This document shows positions 1 to 4,555 of a stretch of DNA of 6,951 nt, in pieces. Position 1 is the stretch's first letter. Each line of letters starts with the position of its first letter. Under the pieces are notes generated by a model. That model was not told the DNA's origin, did no database searches, and saw only the letters and a program-made list of their open reading frames with translations. The position numbers and the translations under genes were made by a program. Source of the stretch: Candidatus Nomurabacteria bacterium CG_4_10_14_0_2_um_filter_30_12 (GTDB lineage Bacteria > Patescibacteriota > Minisyncoccia > Phycocordibacterales > UBA9973). The stretch lies in the NCBI GenBank assembly GCA_002792755.1, contig PFOY01000022.1, forward strand, positions 1 to 6,951, given 5' to 3'.

Positions 1-1332
1 AAAATTAAACATGTGCATTTTGTTGGGATAGGGGGGATTGGAATCTCTGCTATTGCTAGATTGATGTTGAGCAGAGGAAAAGATGTGACTGGACAGGATA
101 TGCAAGAAGGATTAGTTGTTGATGAATTGAGTAAATTGGGGGCAAAAATTATGATTGGGCAATCATATGAAAATATTCCTTCTGATACTGAATTGATTGT
201 TTACACGACAGCTATCATTACTTATGATCCAAAATTTTTTGCAAAAATAAAAGAACAACAAAAAATTTCTATTAGATCTTATCCACAAATGTTGGGGATT
301 ATTACAAAAGATAAATACACTATTGCTGTATCGGGAACTCATGGAAAGACGACGACTACAGCAATGATAGCTAAAATTTTAGTTAATACTGGGAAAGATC
401 CATCAGTAATAGTCGGTTCTCTATTAAAAGAAAGTAACTCAAATTTGGTAATTGGTAAAAGTGATTTTTTTGTAGTTGAAGCTTGTGAATATGAAAGATC
501 ATTTTTAAATTTAAAACCAAAGATTTTAGTGATAACAAATATCGAGGAAGATCATTTAGATTATTATAAAGATATATATGATATAGAATCTGCCTTTTCA
601 GAAATTGCAGATCAAACAGATAATTTTATTGTTTGTGATTCTAGTAGTGTTTCTGTTTTTAATATTTTGAAAAAGAAGTATAAAGCAAAAGTAATTGATT
701 ATAGAGATTATCTAGACAAAGTTCCTAAGCTTTCTGTACCAGGAGTTCATAACAGAATGAATGCTGCTGCAGCATTAGCTGTGATTGATTTAATAGGAAT
801 TAAAGAAGAAGACGCTCAAAAATCTTTAAGTAATTTTTCTGGTACTTGGCGAAGATTAGAAAAAAGGGGTGAGACAAAAGAGGGAGTTATTATTTATGAT
901 GATTATGCTCATCATCCAACAGAGATAAAGGCAAGTATAGAGGCTTTGCGAGAACTTTACCCCCACACCTTTCAGAAAGTGAAAGGTGTGGGGGTTTATC
1001 CCTCAGGAGAGAAAAAGATTACCGTATTATTTCAACCGCATCTTTATAGTAGAACGAAAGCTTTTTTTAATGATTTTGCTAAATGTTTCAAAGGGGCAGA
1101 CAATATCTTTTTATTACCTATTTTTTTTGCTAGAGAAGCAAAAGACGAGAGTATCTCAAGTGAGAAGCTGGCCTCAGCTATTTTATTAGCGGGGGATAAA
1201 GCCAAGGCTTTTCTCGACTTTGAATCAGCAGAAACTTATATAAATGAGCTAAACTTTGGAGAAAATGACATATTTGTGACTATGGGAGCTGGTGAGGCAT
1301 ATAAAGTAGCTGATAAAATTTTTAAATTCTAA
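1..1332 (+). CDS. murC: UDP-N-acetylmuramate--L-alanine ligase MurC (5' partial)
   Basis: MurC is the cytoplasmic ATP-dependent ligase that adds L-Ala to UDP-MurNAc, the first amino-acid step of peptidoglycan precursor synthesis. Numbering residues from base 1, the sequence shows the N-terminal nucleotide-sugar motif HFVGIGGIGISA (about 6-17), the ATP P-loop GTHGKTTTT (112-120), VVEACEYERSFL and TNIEEDHLDYY in the central domain, GVHNRMNAAAA (248-258), GTWRRLEKRGE (281-291), DDYAHHPTE (300-308) and FQPHLYSRT (344-352). All three Mur ligase domains are present and the frame is intact to a TAA at 1330-1332. A GTG at 13 is a possible start, but the reading frame is open upstream (KIKH) and that GTG lies inside the first beta strand, so the true start is probably a few codons before the window. 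The odd part is residues 322-334, extra relative to E. coli MurC and encoded by a palindrome (separate entry). Arg codons are mostly AGA/CGA, unlike gyrA, which often uses CGT. The family assignment is very secure. Confidence 0.97.
   Translation, partial: KIKHVHFVGIGGIGISAIARLMLSRGKDVTGQDMQEGLVVDELSKLGAKIMIGQSYENIPSDTELIVYTTAIITYDPKFFAKIKEQQKISIRSYPQMLGIITKDKYTIAVSGTHGKTTTTAMIAKILVNTGKDPSVIVGSLLKESNSNLVIGKSDFFVVEACEYERSFLNLKPKILVITNIEEDHLDYYKDIYDIESAFSEIADQTDNFIVCDSSSVSVFNILKKKYKAKVIDYRDYLDKVPKLSVPGVHNRMNAAAALAVIDLIGIKEEDAQKSLSNFSGTWRRLEKRGETKEGVIIYDDYAHHPTEIKASIEALRELYPHTFQKVKGVGVYPSGEKKITVLFQPHLYSRTKAFFNDFAKCFKGADNIFLLPIFFAREAKDESISSEKLASAILLAGDKAKAFLDFESAETYINELNFGENDIFVTMGAGEAYKVADKIFKF
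956..1002. repeat. In-frame palindromic insertion inside murC
   Basis: Bases 959-974 (ACCCCCACACCTTTCA) and 980-995 are perfect reverse complements: a 16-bp stem around a 5-nt GAAAG centre. The 37-nt palindrome is about 54% G+C in a gene near one third. It is flanked by near-identical 8-mers, TTTACCCC (956-963) and TTTATCCC (995-1002), 39 bases apart. Removing 39 bases (13 codons, encoding HTFQKVKGVGVYP) would restore the spacing seen in other MurC proteins, where a Tyr/Trp-Pro is followed within a few residues by the strand leading to FQPH. Inference: a small mobile or dispersed palindromic element landed in a surface loop between the AHHPTE and FQPH motifs without breaking the frame, analogous to the Rickettsia palindromic elements. 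No second copy was seen in this window. Confidence 0.75.
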
Positions 1333-1333
1333 G

Positions 1334-1381
1334 AGAAAGGCCGACTTTTTACAAAATCTAGAGAAGTCCGACCCTTCTTTT
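1334..1381 (+). terminator. Probable rho-independent terminator of murC
   Basis: Directly after the murC stop, 1334-1347 (AGAAAGGCCGACTT) pairs with 1364-1378 (AAGTCCGACCCTTCT). The pairing gives about 12 base pairs, with two mismatches and a one-base bulge. The loop is about 16 nt. The 3' arm runs into the T-rich CTTCTTTTAT. The stem is imperfect, so this is a moderate call, but its position just after the stop codon fits. Confidence 0.5.
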
Positions 1382-1388
1382 ATCCACA
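1380..1388 (+). promoter_or_regulatory. Perfect DnaA-box 9-mer (isolated)
   Basis: TTATCCACA matches the E. coli high-affinity DnaA box exactly and lies in non-coding, AT-rich DNA just after the murC terminator. A rough estimate from base composition gives about 0.1 such exact matches by chance in a window of this size on both strands. No other exact copy was seen nearby, so this is not evidence of an origin. It may be a lone regulatory box or a coincidence. Confidence 0.3.
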
Positions 1389-1437
1389 ATGGCTAAATTA
1401 CTCATATTTTAGCTTTATTTGTCAAGTATCATGGCTT

Positions 1438-1465
1438 AAAATAACCTTATTTTACAAGGTATTTT
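1438..1465. repeat. AT-rich inverted repeat in intergenic region
   Basis: AAAATAACCTT (1438-1448) and AAGGTATTTT (1456-1465) form a 10-bp stem with one bulged base and a 7-nt loop. It sits just upstream of the promoter for the lysozyme-like gene. It could be a weak extra terminator or an operator-like site. In DNA this AT-rich such repeats also arise by chance. Confidence 0.3.
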
Positions 1466-1499
1466 GTGTTTGACATATATCAAAATTGTTGTTTAACTA

Positions 1500-1528
1500 T
1501 TGACTTTTAATACCCAGTATGCTAATAT
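1500..1528 (+). promoter_or_regulatory. Sigma70-type promoter for the lysozyme-like gene
   Basis: A -35 element TTGACT (1500-1505, 5 of 6 to consensus), a 17-nt spacer, and a -10 element TAATAT (1523-1528, 4 of 6) preceded by an extended -10 TG at 1520-1521. Transcription would begin near 1535, giving a 5' UTR of about 85 nt. That UTR contains a small hairpin, AAGAAG (1546-1551) with CTTCTT (1560-1565). A second TTGACA at 1470-1475 lies 17 nt before a poor -10 (TTAACT, 1493-1498) and may be an additional upstream promoter. Confidence 0.6.
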
Positions 1529-1609
1529 ATGTAAGTATTCTTATTAAGAAGTTAATCAGCTTCTTTATGAGAATTATTTCAGTAAAAGTTGAATAGAACC
1601 ACCCAAGAG

Positions 1610-1632
1610 TTGGCGGAGCATGAACCGCTCAA
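1610..1632 (+). promoter_or_regulatory. Translation-start hairpin with ATG in the loop
   Basis: TTGGCGG (1610-1616) can pair with CCGC-CAA (1625-1632, T1629 bulged), placing the ATG at 1620 in an 8-nt loop. The only Shine-Dalgarno-like string, GGAG at 1615-1618, is one base from that ATG and 16 bases from the next in-frame ATG at 1635, so neither start has normal spacing. The structure may modulate initiation, or simply reflect a GC-richer patch. It leaves the start of the downstream gene uncertain. Confidence 0.35.
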
Positions 1633-2258
1633 ATATGAATAAAAACAACTTAATACGATTTGCTCAGTCTTTAGTTTTCTTGCCTTTTATGACAGGAACG
1701 ATGCCTTTGGGAAATATTGCTAATAATCCTACTACAGAGACTTTTCAAATTGTATTTATACAAAAACAAAATATTGAAGCTCACGGTATATTAGCCTTTA
1801 ACCAGGTTTTTAACCAGAAAGCTAATGATTTAAAAGCAAAGAAGGCGGAAGCTATTGATAATTATTTTAAATCACATGATATGCCACTTTCAGGTATGGG
1901 TATGAAAATGGTAGAAGAAGCTCTCAAAAATAATCTTGATTGGCGTCTTTTGCCTGCTATAGCTGCTAGAGAATCTACTGGAGGAAAATTTGAATGTAAA
2001 AAAGTTAAAAATAATGCTTTTGGTTGGGGTTCATGTAAGATTAGTTTTGACTCTAATGAAGAAGCTATAGAAATTGTTGCTAGAAATTTAGGAGGTAATA
2101 ATCCTAAAACAGAAAAACATTATGCAGATAAAGATATAAAAGGAATTTTACAAGCATATAATCCACCGTCAATAGTAGCTCGTTATGCTGAACAGGTGAT
2201 GAAAATAATGAATGATATAGGTGCAGAAGATCTAATTTTAGAAGAAGTAAATTCATAA
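1620..2258 (+). CDS. Probable secreted lysozyme-like peptidoglycan hydrolase
   Basis: This 212-residue protein has a hydrophobic N-terminal stretch (about 11-31, LIRFAQSLVFLPF onward) after basic residues, consistent with a signal peptide or signal anchor. It is followed by a short helical, Lys-rich segment (about 60-85) and a C-terminal domain (about 95-200) resembling the lysozyme / lytic transglycosylase / glucosaminidase superfamily. Key features are LPAIAARES (111-119), with E118 followed by Ser as at the catalytic Glu-Ser of GH23-type transglycosylases, NAFGWG (132-137) and a C-terminal helix containing Y180 and Y189. Cys126 and Cys139 could form a disulfide outside the membrane. Family knowledge suggests cleavage of the glycan backbone of peptidoglycan; the exact bond is not predictable here. 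The start at 1620 or the in-frame ATG at 1635 (MNKNNLIRFAQSL) is uncertain. It has its own promoter and terminator and is probably monocistronic, downstream of murC. The domain call is by motif resemblance only. Confidence 0.7.
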   Translation: MNRSNMNKNNLIRFAQSLVFLPFMTGTMPLGNIANNPTTETFQIVFIQKQNIEAHGILAFNQVFNQKANDLKAKKAEAIDNYFKSHDMPLSGMGMKMVEEALKNNLDWRLLPAIAARESTGGKFECKKVKNNAFGWGSCKISFDSNEEAIEIVARNLGGNNPKTEKHYADKDIKGILQAYNPPSIVARYAEQVMKIMNDIGAEDLILEEVNS

Positions 2259-2290
2259 AAACTCCACAAGTTTAACTTGTGGAGTTTTTA
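2256..2290. terminator. Bidirectional terminator between convergent genes
   Basis: A perfect 15-bp stem, 2256-2270 against 2276-2290, with loop TTTAA. The core is ACTCCACAAG / CTTGTGGAGT, flanked by five A on the left and five T on the right. It can therefore terminate the + transcript of the lysozyme-like gene and the - transcript of rpsA. The TAA stop of the + gene (2256-2258) is itself inside the stem. The rpsA stop (2299-2301) lies 8 bases beyond it. Confidence 0.9.
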
Positions 2291-2298
2291 AATTTATC

Positions 2299-3378
2299 TT
2301 ATTCTAAATGTATTAAAGTCATTTTGTGTTCTTTGGGTTCAAAGAGTGTGATTTGGAAATTATAATTTTTTCCAAGTTCTAATTTATCACGGAGTTTTGC
2401 CTCTGTTCCAAATGTGGAATTGTGGACAAGTCCTGCTACACCTTCTTTAATAGAGACGAGTGCGCCATGTTTGTTGTATTTAATAACAACACCTTTTATA
2501 ATATCTCCTTTTTTAAGTTTTCCTTCAAATTCTGTCCAAGGGTTTTCTTTTAAAGCTTTTATAGAAAGTGAGATTTTATCATCTTTGATTTCAATTACTT
2601 TAGCTTTTACAGCATCTCCAACCTTAAATATTGTCCTAGGATCTTCTACAAGACCCCAATCAAGTTCAGATATGTGTACAAGGCCTTCCAATCCATCTTC
2701 TAGTTTTAAGAAAACTCCAAAATCAACGAGTCCTGCAACAGTACAATTCAATTCATCACCAATATTGTATTTACTTAAAATTTCTTTTTTCTCTTCTGGG
2801 TTATTATCTTTTTCTGAGAAGATCAATTTACCTTCTTTTGGAAGAGTAGAAATGATCATTACTGAGATTTTTTCACCAACGAGTTTCTTTAATTCTTTTA
2901 ATATTTTATCTTTATCAGAATCAAGTACACGAGGATAATGGTCAGATTTGAGTTGAGAAGCAGGCAAGAAACCTTGTATACCTTGCCATTCTAGAATTAA
3001 TCCACCCTTATTTGCATCTTTTATCTCTAACTCTAAGACTGTTTTTGCTTTTATAGCTTTTTCAGCATCACTCCATGTAAGTGCTTGTTTTGCTTCTTTT
3101 AAAGAAAGTTCTGTATATCCATCTTCGTTTTCTTTTTCGACAACTTTAGCTTTGATGATATCACCTAGACTTATTTTTTTAATGATATCTTTTGCATTTA
3201 TAAATTCACGGCCATAAATAATACCAGTACCAAAAGGTGATAAATCAACAAAAACTGATGATTTTTCTACGAGAATAACTTTACCTTCTACTAAAGAATC
3301 AGCTTCAGGTCTTGAGGCACTTCTATCAACGATAGATTTTAATACTAAATTTTCTTGTATTATATCTTCTTTTTTCAT
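2299..3378 (-). CDS. rpsA: 30S ribosomal protein S1 (four S1 domains)
   Basis: This 359-residue protein is made of OB-fold S1 RNA-binding repeats, which on the small ribosomal subunit help capture and unfold mRNA at initiation. Four repeats are visible: about 28-95 (EGKVILVEKSSVFVDL), 113-188 (divergent, ending its first half in GIQGFLPASQL), 205-274 (the most canonical, VDFGVFLKLEDGLEGLVHISEL at its heart) and 290-358 (KGDIIKGVVIKYNKHGALVSI). E. coli S1 has six repeats and 557 residues; shorter S1 proteins are usual in Gram-positive and CPR bacteria. The ATG at 3376-3378 begins MKKEDIIQENL. No Shine-Dalgarno sequence precedes it (AATTAGTT just upstream), which is common for S1 mRNAs. Expression is probably controlled by the structured leader described separately. 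Arg is often CGT, as in gyrA, suggesting high expression. An alternative name is S1 RNA-binding domain protein, but the repeat pattern favours RpsA. Confidence 0.93.
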   Translation of the reverse strand: MKKEDIIQENLVLKSIVDRSASRPEADSLVEGKVILVEKSSVFVDLSPFGTGIIYGREFINAKDIIKKISLGDIIKAKVVEKENEDGYTELSLKEAKQALTWSDAEKAIKAKTVLELEIKDANKGGLILEWQGIQGFLPASQLKSDHYPRVLDSDKDKILKELKKLVGEKISVMIISTLPKEGKLIFSEKDNNPEEKKEILSKYNIGDELNCTVAGLVDFGVFLKLEDGLEGLVHISELDWGLVEDPRTIFKVGDAVKAKVIEIKDDKISLSIKALKENPWTEFEGKLKKGDIIKGVVIKYNKHGALVSIKEGVAGLVHNSTFGTEAKLRDKLELGKNYNFQITLFEPKEHKMTLIHLE

Positions 3379-3386
3379 AACTAATT

Positions 3387-3421
3387 AAAAAATCCGCTCA
3401 AAATAAACTAATGAAGCGGAT
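3387..3421 (-). terminator. Terminator-like hairpin in the rpsA leader (possible attenuator)
   Basis: Read on the minus strand, ATCCGCT (3421-3415) pairs with AGCGGAT (3398-3392), and an inner TCA/TGA pairing is possible. The stem is immediately followed by a run of T (3392-3387). It has the form of an intrinsic terminator but lies only about 10 bases upstream of the rpsA start codon and downstream of its likely promoter. This makes it a candidate attenuator rather than the end of another gene, since no gene lies upstream on this strand. Confidence 0.65.
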
Positions 3422-3494
3422 ATAAGGTTTAGGTTCTAATTGAGATTTCTCGTCCCATTCAGGGTTACCCTAAATCCATGCTTTTAATATATTA
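3422..3494 (-). promoter_or_regulatory. Structured 5' leader of rpsA, possible riboswitch or autoregulatory element
   Basis: On the minus strand the leader upstream of the terminator hairpin shows: a local hairpin 3475-3457 (ATTTAGGG, loop TAA, CCCTGAAT; 8 pairs including one G-U); a second small hairpin with TGGGA (3457-3453) against TCTCA (3445-3441); and CCTAAA (3433-3428), complementary to TTTAGG (3474-3469). In addition GGATTTAGGGT (3477-3467) can pair with ACCTTATATCC (3428-3418) in 10 of 11 positions including one G-U. That pairing would remove the 5' arm of the terminator hairpin. The mutually exclusive pairings suggest a switch. No known riboswitch class was recognised. Binding of S1 itself, by analogy with known S1 autoregulation, is one possibility but is inference. 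Confidence 0.45.
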
Positions 3495-3500
3495 GTATTA

Positions 3501-3528
3501 ATCTTACTATAATTTTATAAAAAAGCAA
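3501..3528 (-). promoter_or_regulatory. Likely rpsA promoter
   Basis: On the minus strand: TTGCTT (3528-3523; matches the first three bases of the -35 consensus), a 16-nt spacer, and TAAGAT (3506-3501; 4 of 6 to TATAAT). The predicted start is near 3494, giving a leader of about 115 nt containing the attenuator-like structure. The surrounding DNA is extremely AT-rich, so alternative -10 boxes exist and the exact start is uncertain. Confidence 0.45.
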
Positions 3529-3588
3529 GTTTGAATAATATAAATAAGTATTTTTTATTATAAAAAAGATGTTTTTTATTTTATTTTT

Positions 3589-3597
3589 TGCTATAAT
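3589..3597 (+). promoter_or_regulatory. Extended -10 promoter giving a near-leaderless mRNA
   Basis: TGCTATAAT is a perfect extended -10 (TGn plus TATAAT at 3592-3597). A convincing -35 is absent (only T-rich sequence 16-17 nt upstream), which is tolerated by extended -10 promoters. The expected transcription start, 6-8 bases after the -10, is 3603-3605, the start codon itself. There is no room for a Shine-Dalgarno sequence. It probably drives the MBL-fold gene, the small membrane protein and gyrA. Confidence 0.7.
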
Positions 3598-3604
3598 ATA
3601 AGTA

Positions 3605-4249
3605 ATGATAATCACATATTTTGGTGAACAATTTTTTAAGATAGTGCAAGGGGATATGATTCTTGCTTTTAATCCTGTTAGTAAGATTGCTAAATCAGGC
3701 ATAGGAGCTCATTTTGGTGCAGATATAGCATTTGTCACCACAAATCATCCTTTATATAATGGAGTAGAACAGCTTTCTCATGGAGATCGTATGCCTTTTG
3801 TTATTTCTGGTCCAGGAGATTATGAAATAAAAAATGTCTTTGTGAAAGGTATAATGTCTAATGCTCTTATTTCTGATAAAAAATATATTAATACAATTTA
3901 TTCTTTCACACTAGATAATATAAAGATTGCGTTTTTAGGTGCCTTGTCAGATTCTGAAGTTTCAAAAGAAGCACAAGAGACTATTGATAGTCCAGACATT
4001 ATTTTTATTCCAGTTGGTGGGAAAAATGCATCTAAAGAGGCGAGTGTTCTTGATGCAAAAGCAGCAGCAAAATTTGCTCTATTGTTTGAACCAAAATTAA
4101 TAATACCAATGAGTTTTAATGATGAAACATTGAAAGTATTCTTAAAAGAAGTTGGAGAGGAGAAAGCTTTGGAGGTAGATAAATTAACATTAAAACTTAA
4201 AGATTTAGATGGAAAAGAAGGGGAAGTGATAGTTTTAAAAGCAATATAG
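3605..4249 (+). CDS. MBL-fold protein of the UlaG-like type with degenerate metal site
   Basis: This 214-residue protein resembles the small Zn-dependent hydrolase / UlaG-like metallo-beta-lactamase-fold family over its whole length. It shows an N-terminal beta-rich start MIITYFGEQFFKI, DIAFVTTNHPLYN (40-52) where the HxHxDH metal motif normally lies, SGPGDYEI (68-75), FLGALSD (110-116) in place of the usual HLGD-like strand, PVGGK (136-140) and IIPMSFND (166-173) in place of the usual IPMH ligand. Only His48 remains in the first motif, and the ligands expected near 112 and 170 are absent, so it is probably not a dinuclear-metal hydrolase. Similar degenerate homologues are, as far as I recall, common in Parcubacteria, so the loss may be ancestral. 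Its role is unknown. It starts at an ATG directly after an extended -10 promoter and lies 52 bases before the next gene, likely in one operon with gyrA. It ends in TAG at 4247-4249. Confidence 0.8.
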   Translation: MIITYFGEQFFKIVQGDMILAFNPVSKIAKSGIGAHFGADIAFVTTNHPLYNGVEQLSHGDRMPFVISGPGDYEIKNVFVKGIMSNALISDKKYINTIYSFTLDNIKIAFLGALSDSEVSKEAQETIDSPDIIFIPVGGKNASKEASVLDAKAAAKFALLFEPKLIIPMSFNDETLKVFLKEVGEEKALEVDKLTLKLKDLDGKEGEVIVLKAI

Positions 4250-4257
4250 ATAGTAGA

Positions 4258-4287
4258 AAGTTTATAAAGTTATCAAGTTCATAAAGT
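4258..4287 (+). repeat. Imperfect 9-base tandem repeat between genes
   Basis: AAGTTTATA (4258-4266), AAGTTATCA (4267-4275), AGTTCATA (4276-4283) and AAGT (4284-4287) form three full imperfect units plus a partial one of an AAGTTnATA-type repeat. They fill most of the 52-base gap before the small membrane protein gene. The repeat is short and AT-rich. It may be a slippage product or a spacer without a Shine-Dalgarno site. Confidence 0.5.
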
Positions 4288-4301
4288 AAAATTAAAAAAC
4301 A

Positions 4302-4550
4302 ATGAAAAAAATAATTCATCATTTAAGAAGACAGCCAGAAGAAGTAAGAAGACATATTTTACATATACTTATATTGATGTTTGCTGCTGTTATGATTATT
4401 CTTTGGGTTTTTAGTTTAGGAAAGAATTTAGTGAGTACTGATACACAGATAAAGATGAAGGAAGATTTAAAACCTTTTACAGTTTTGAAAGATAATATTG
4501 TTGATGGGTATAAAAGTACTTCAGAGACTGATTCTTCTGTGGTAGAGTAA
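4302..4550 (+). CDS. Small single-pass membrane protein, function unknown
   Basis: This 82-residue protein was not recognised as a named family. It has a basic N-terminus ([18 protein letters not shown], about 1-18), one strongly hydrophobic helix (about 19-39, [20 protein letters not shown]) and a hydrophilic tail rich in Lys, Asp and Ser (40-82). The positive-inside rule predicts the N-terminus in the cytoplasm and the tail outside. The [10 protein letters not shown] segment looks like an amphipathic charged helix at the membrane face. The coding call rests on its intact frame, the membrane profile and tight packing: it lies 52 bases after the MBL-fold gene and 5 bases before gyrA, so it is most likely co-transcribed with both. 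No clear Shine-Dalgarno sequence precedes the ATG (AATTAAAAAACA). The long opposite-strand open frame here is a poly-Phe/Ile shadow. Confidence 0.75.
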   Translation: MKKIIHHLRRQPEEVRRHILHILILMFAAVMIILWVFSLGKNLVSTDTQIKMKEDLKPFTVLKDNIVDGYKSTSETDSSVVE

Positions 4551-4555
4551 TATTT

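Noticed and set aside
13..15. GTG at 13 as the murC start codon
   Set aside because: The frame is open upstream and the GTG falls inside the first beta strand of the conserved domain; other MurC proteins have several residues before this point, so the gene is treated as 5' partial.
959..997. The murC palindrome as a transcription terminator
   Set aside because: It lies in the middle of an intact essential coding frame and is followed by only three T, so a terminator role is unlikely.
986..1189. A 67-codon frame overlapping murC
   Set aside because: It is out of frame within well-conserved murC and has no family resemblance; a shadow frame.
2413..2429. Two DnaA-box-like sequences (TGTGGAATT, TGTGGACAA)
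   Set aside because: Both are imperfect and lie within conserved rpsA codons (HNSTF), so coding constraint explains them.
2414..2938. 174-codon + strand frame opposite rpsA
   Set aside because: Low-complexity Ser/Pro/Phe translation antisense to clearly conserved S1 domains.
3449..3470. T-box riboswitch on the + strand (CGTCCC and AGGGTTACCC strings)
   Set aside because: The AGGGTGG-type T-box core and specifier stem are absent, and the downstream + gene is not an aminoacylation or amino-acid gene.
3484..3702. 72-codon minus strand frame across the divergent promoter region
   Set aside because: Ile/Lys/Tyr-rich translation of AT-rich DNA, overlapping both promoters and the start of the MBL-fold gene; no sign of coding.
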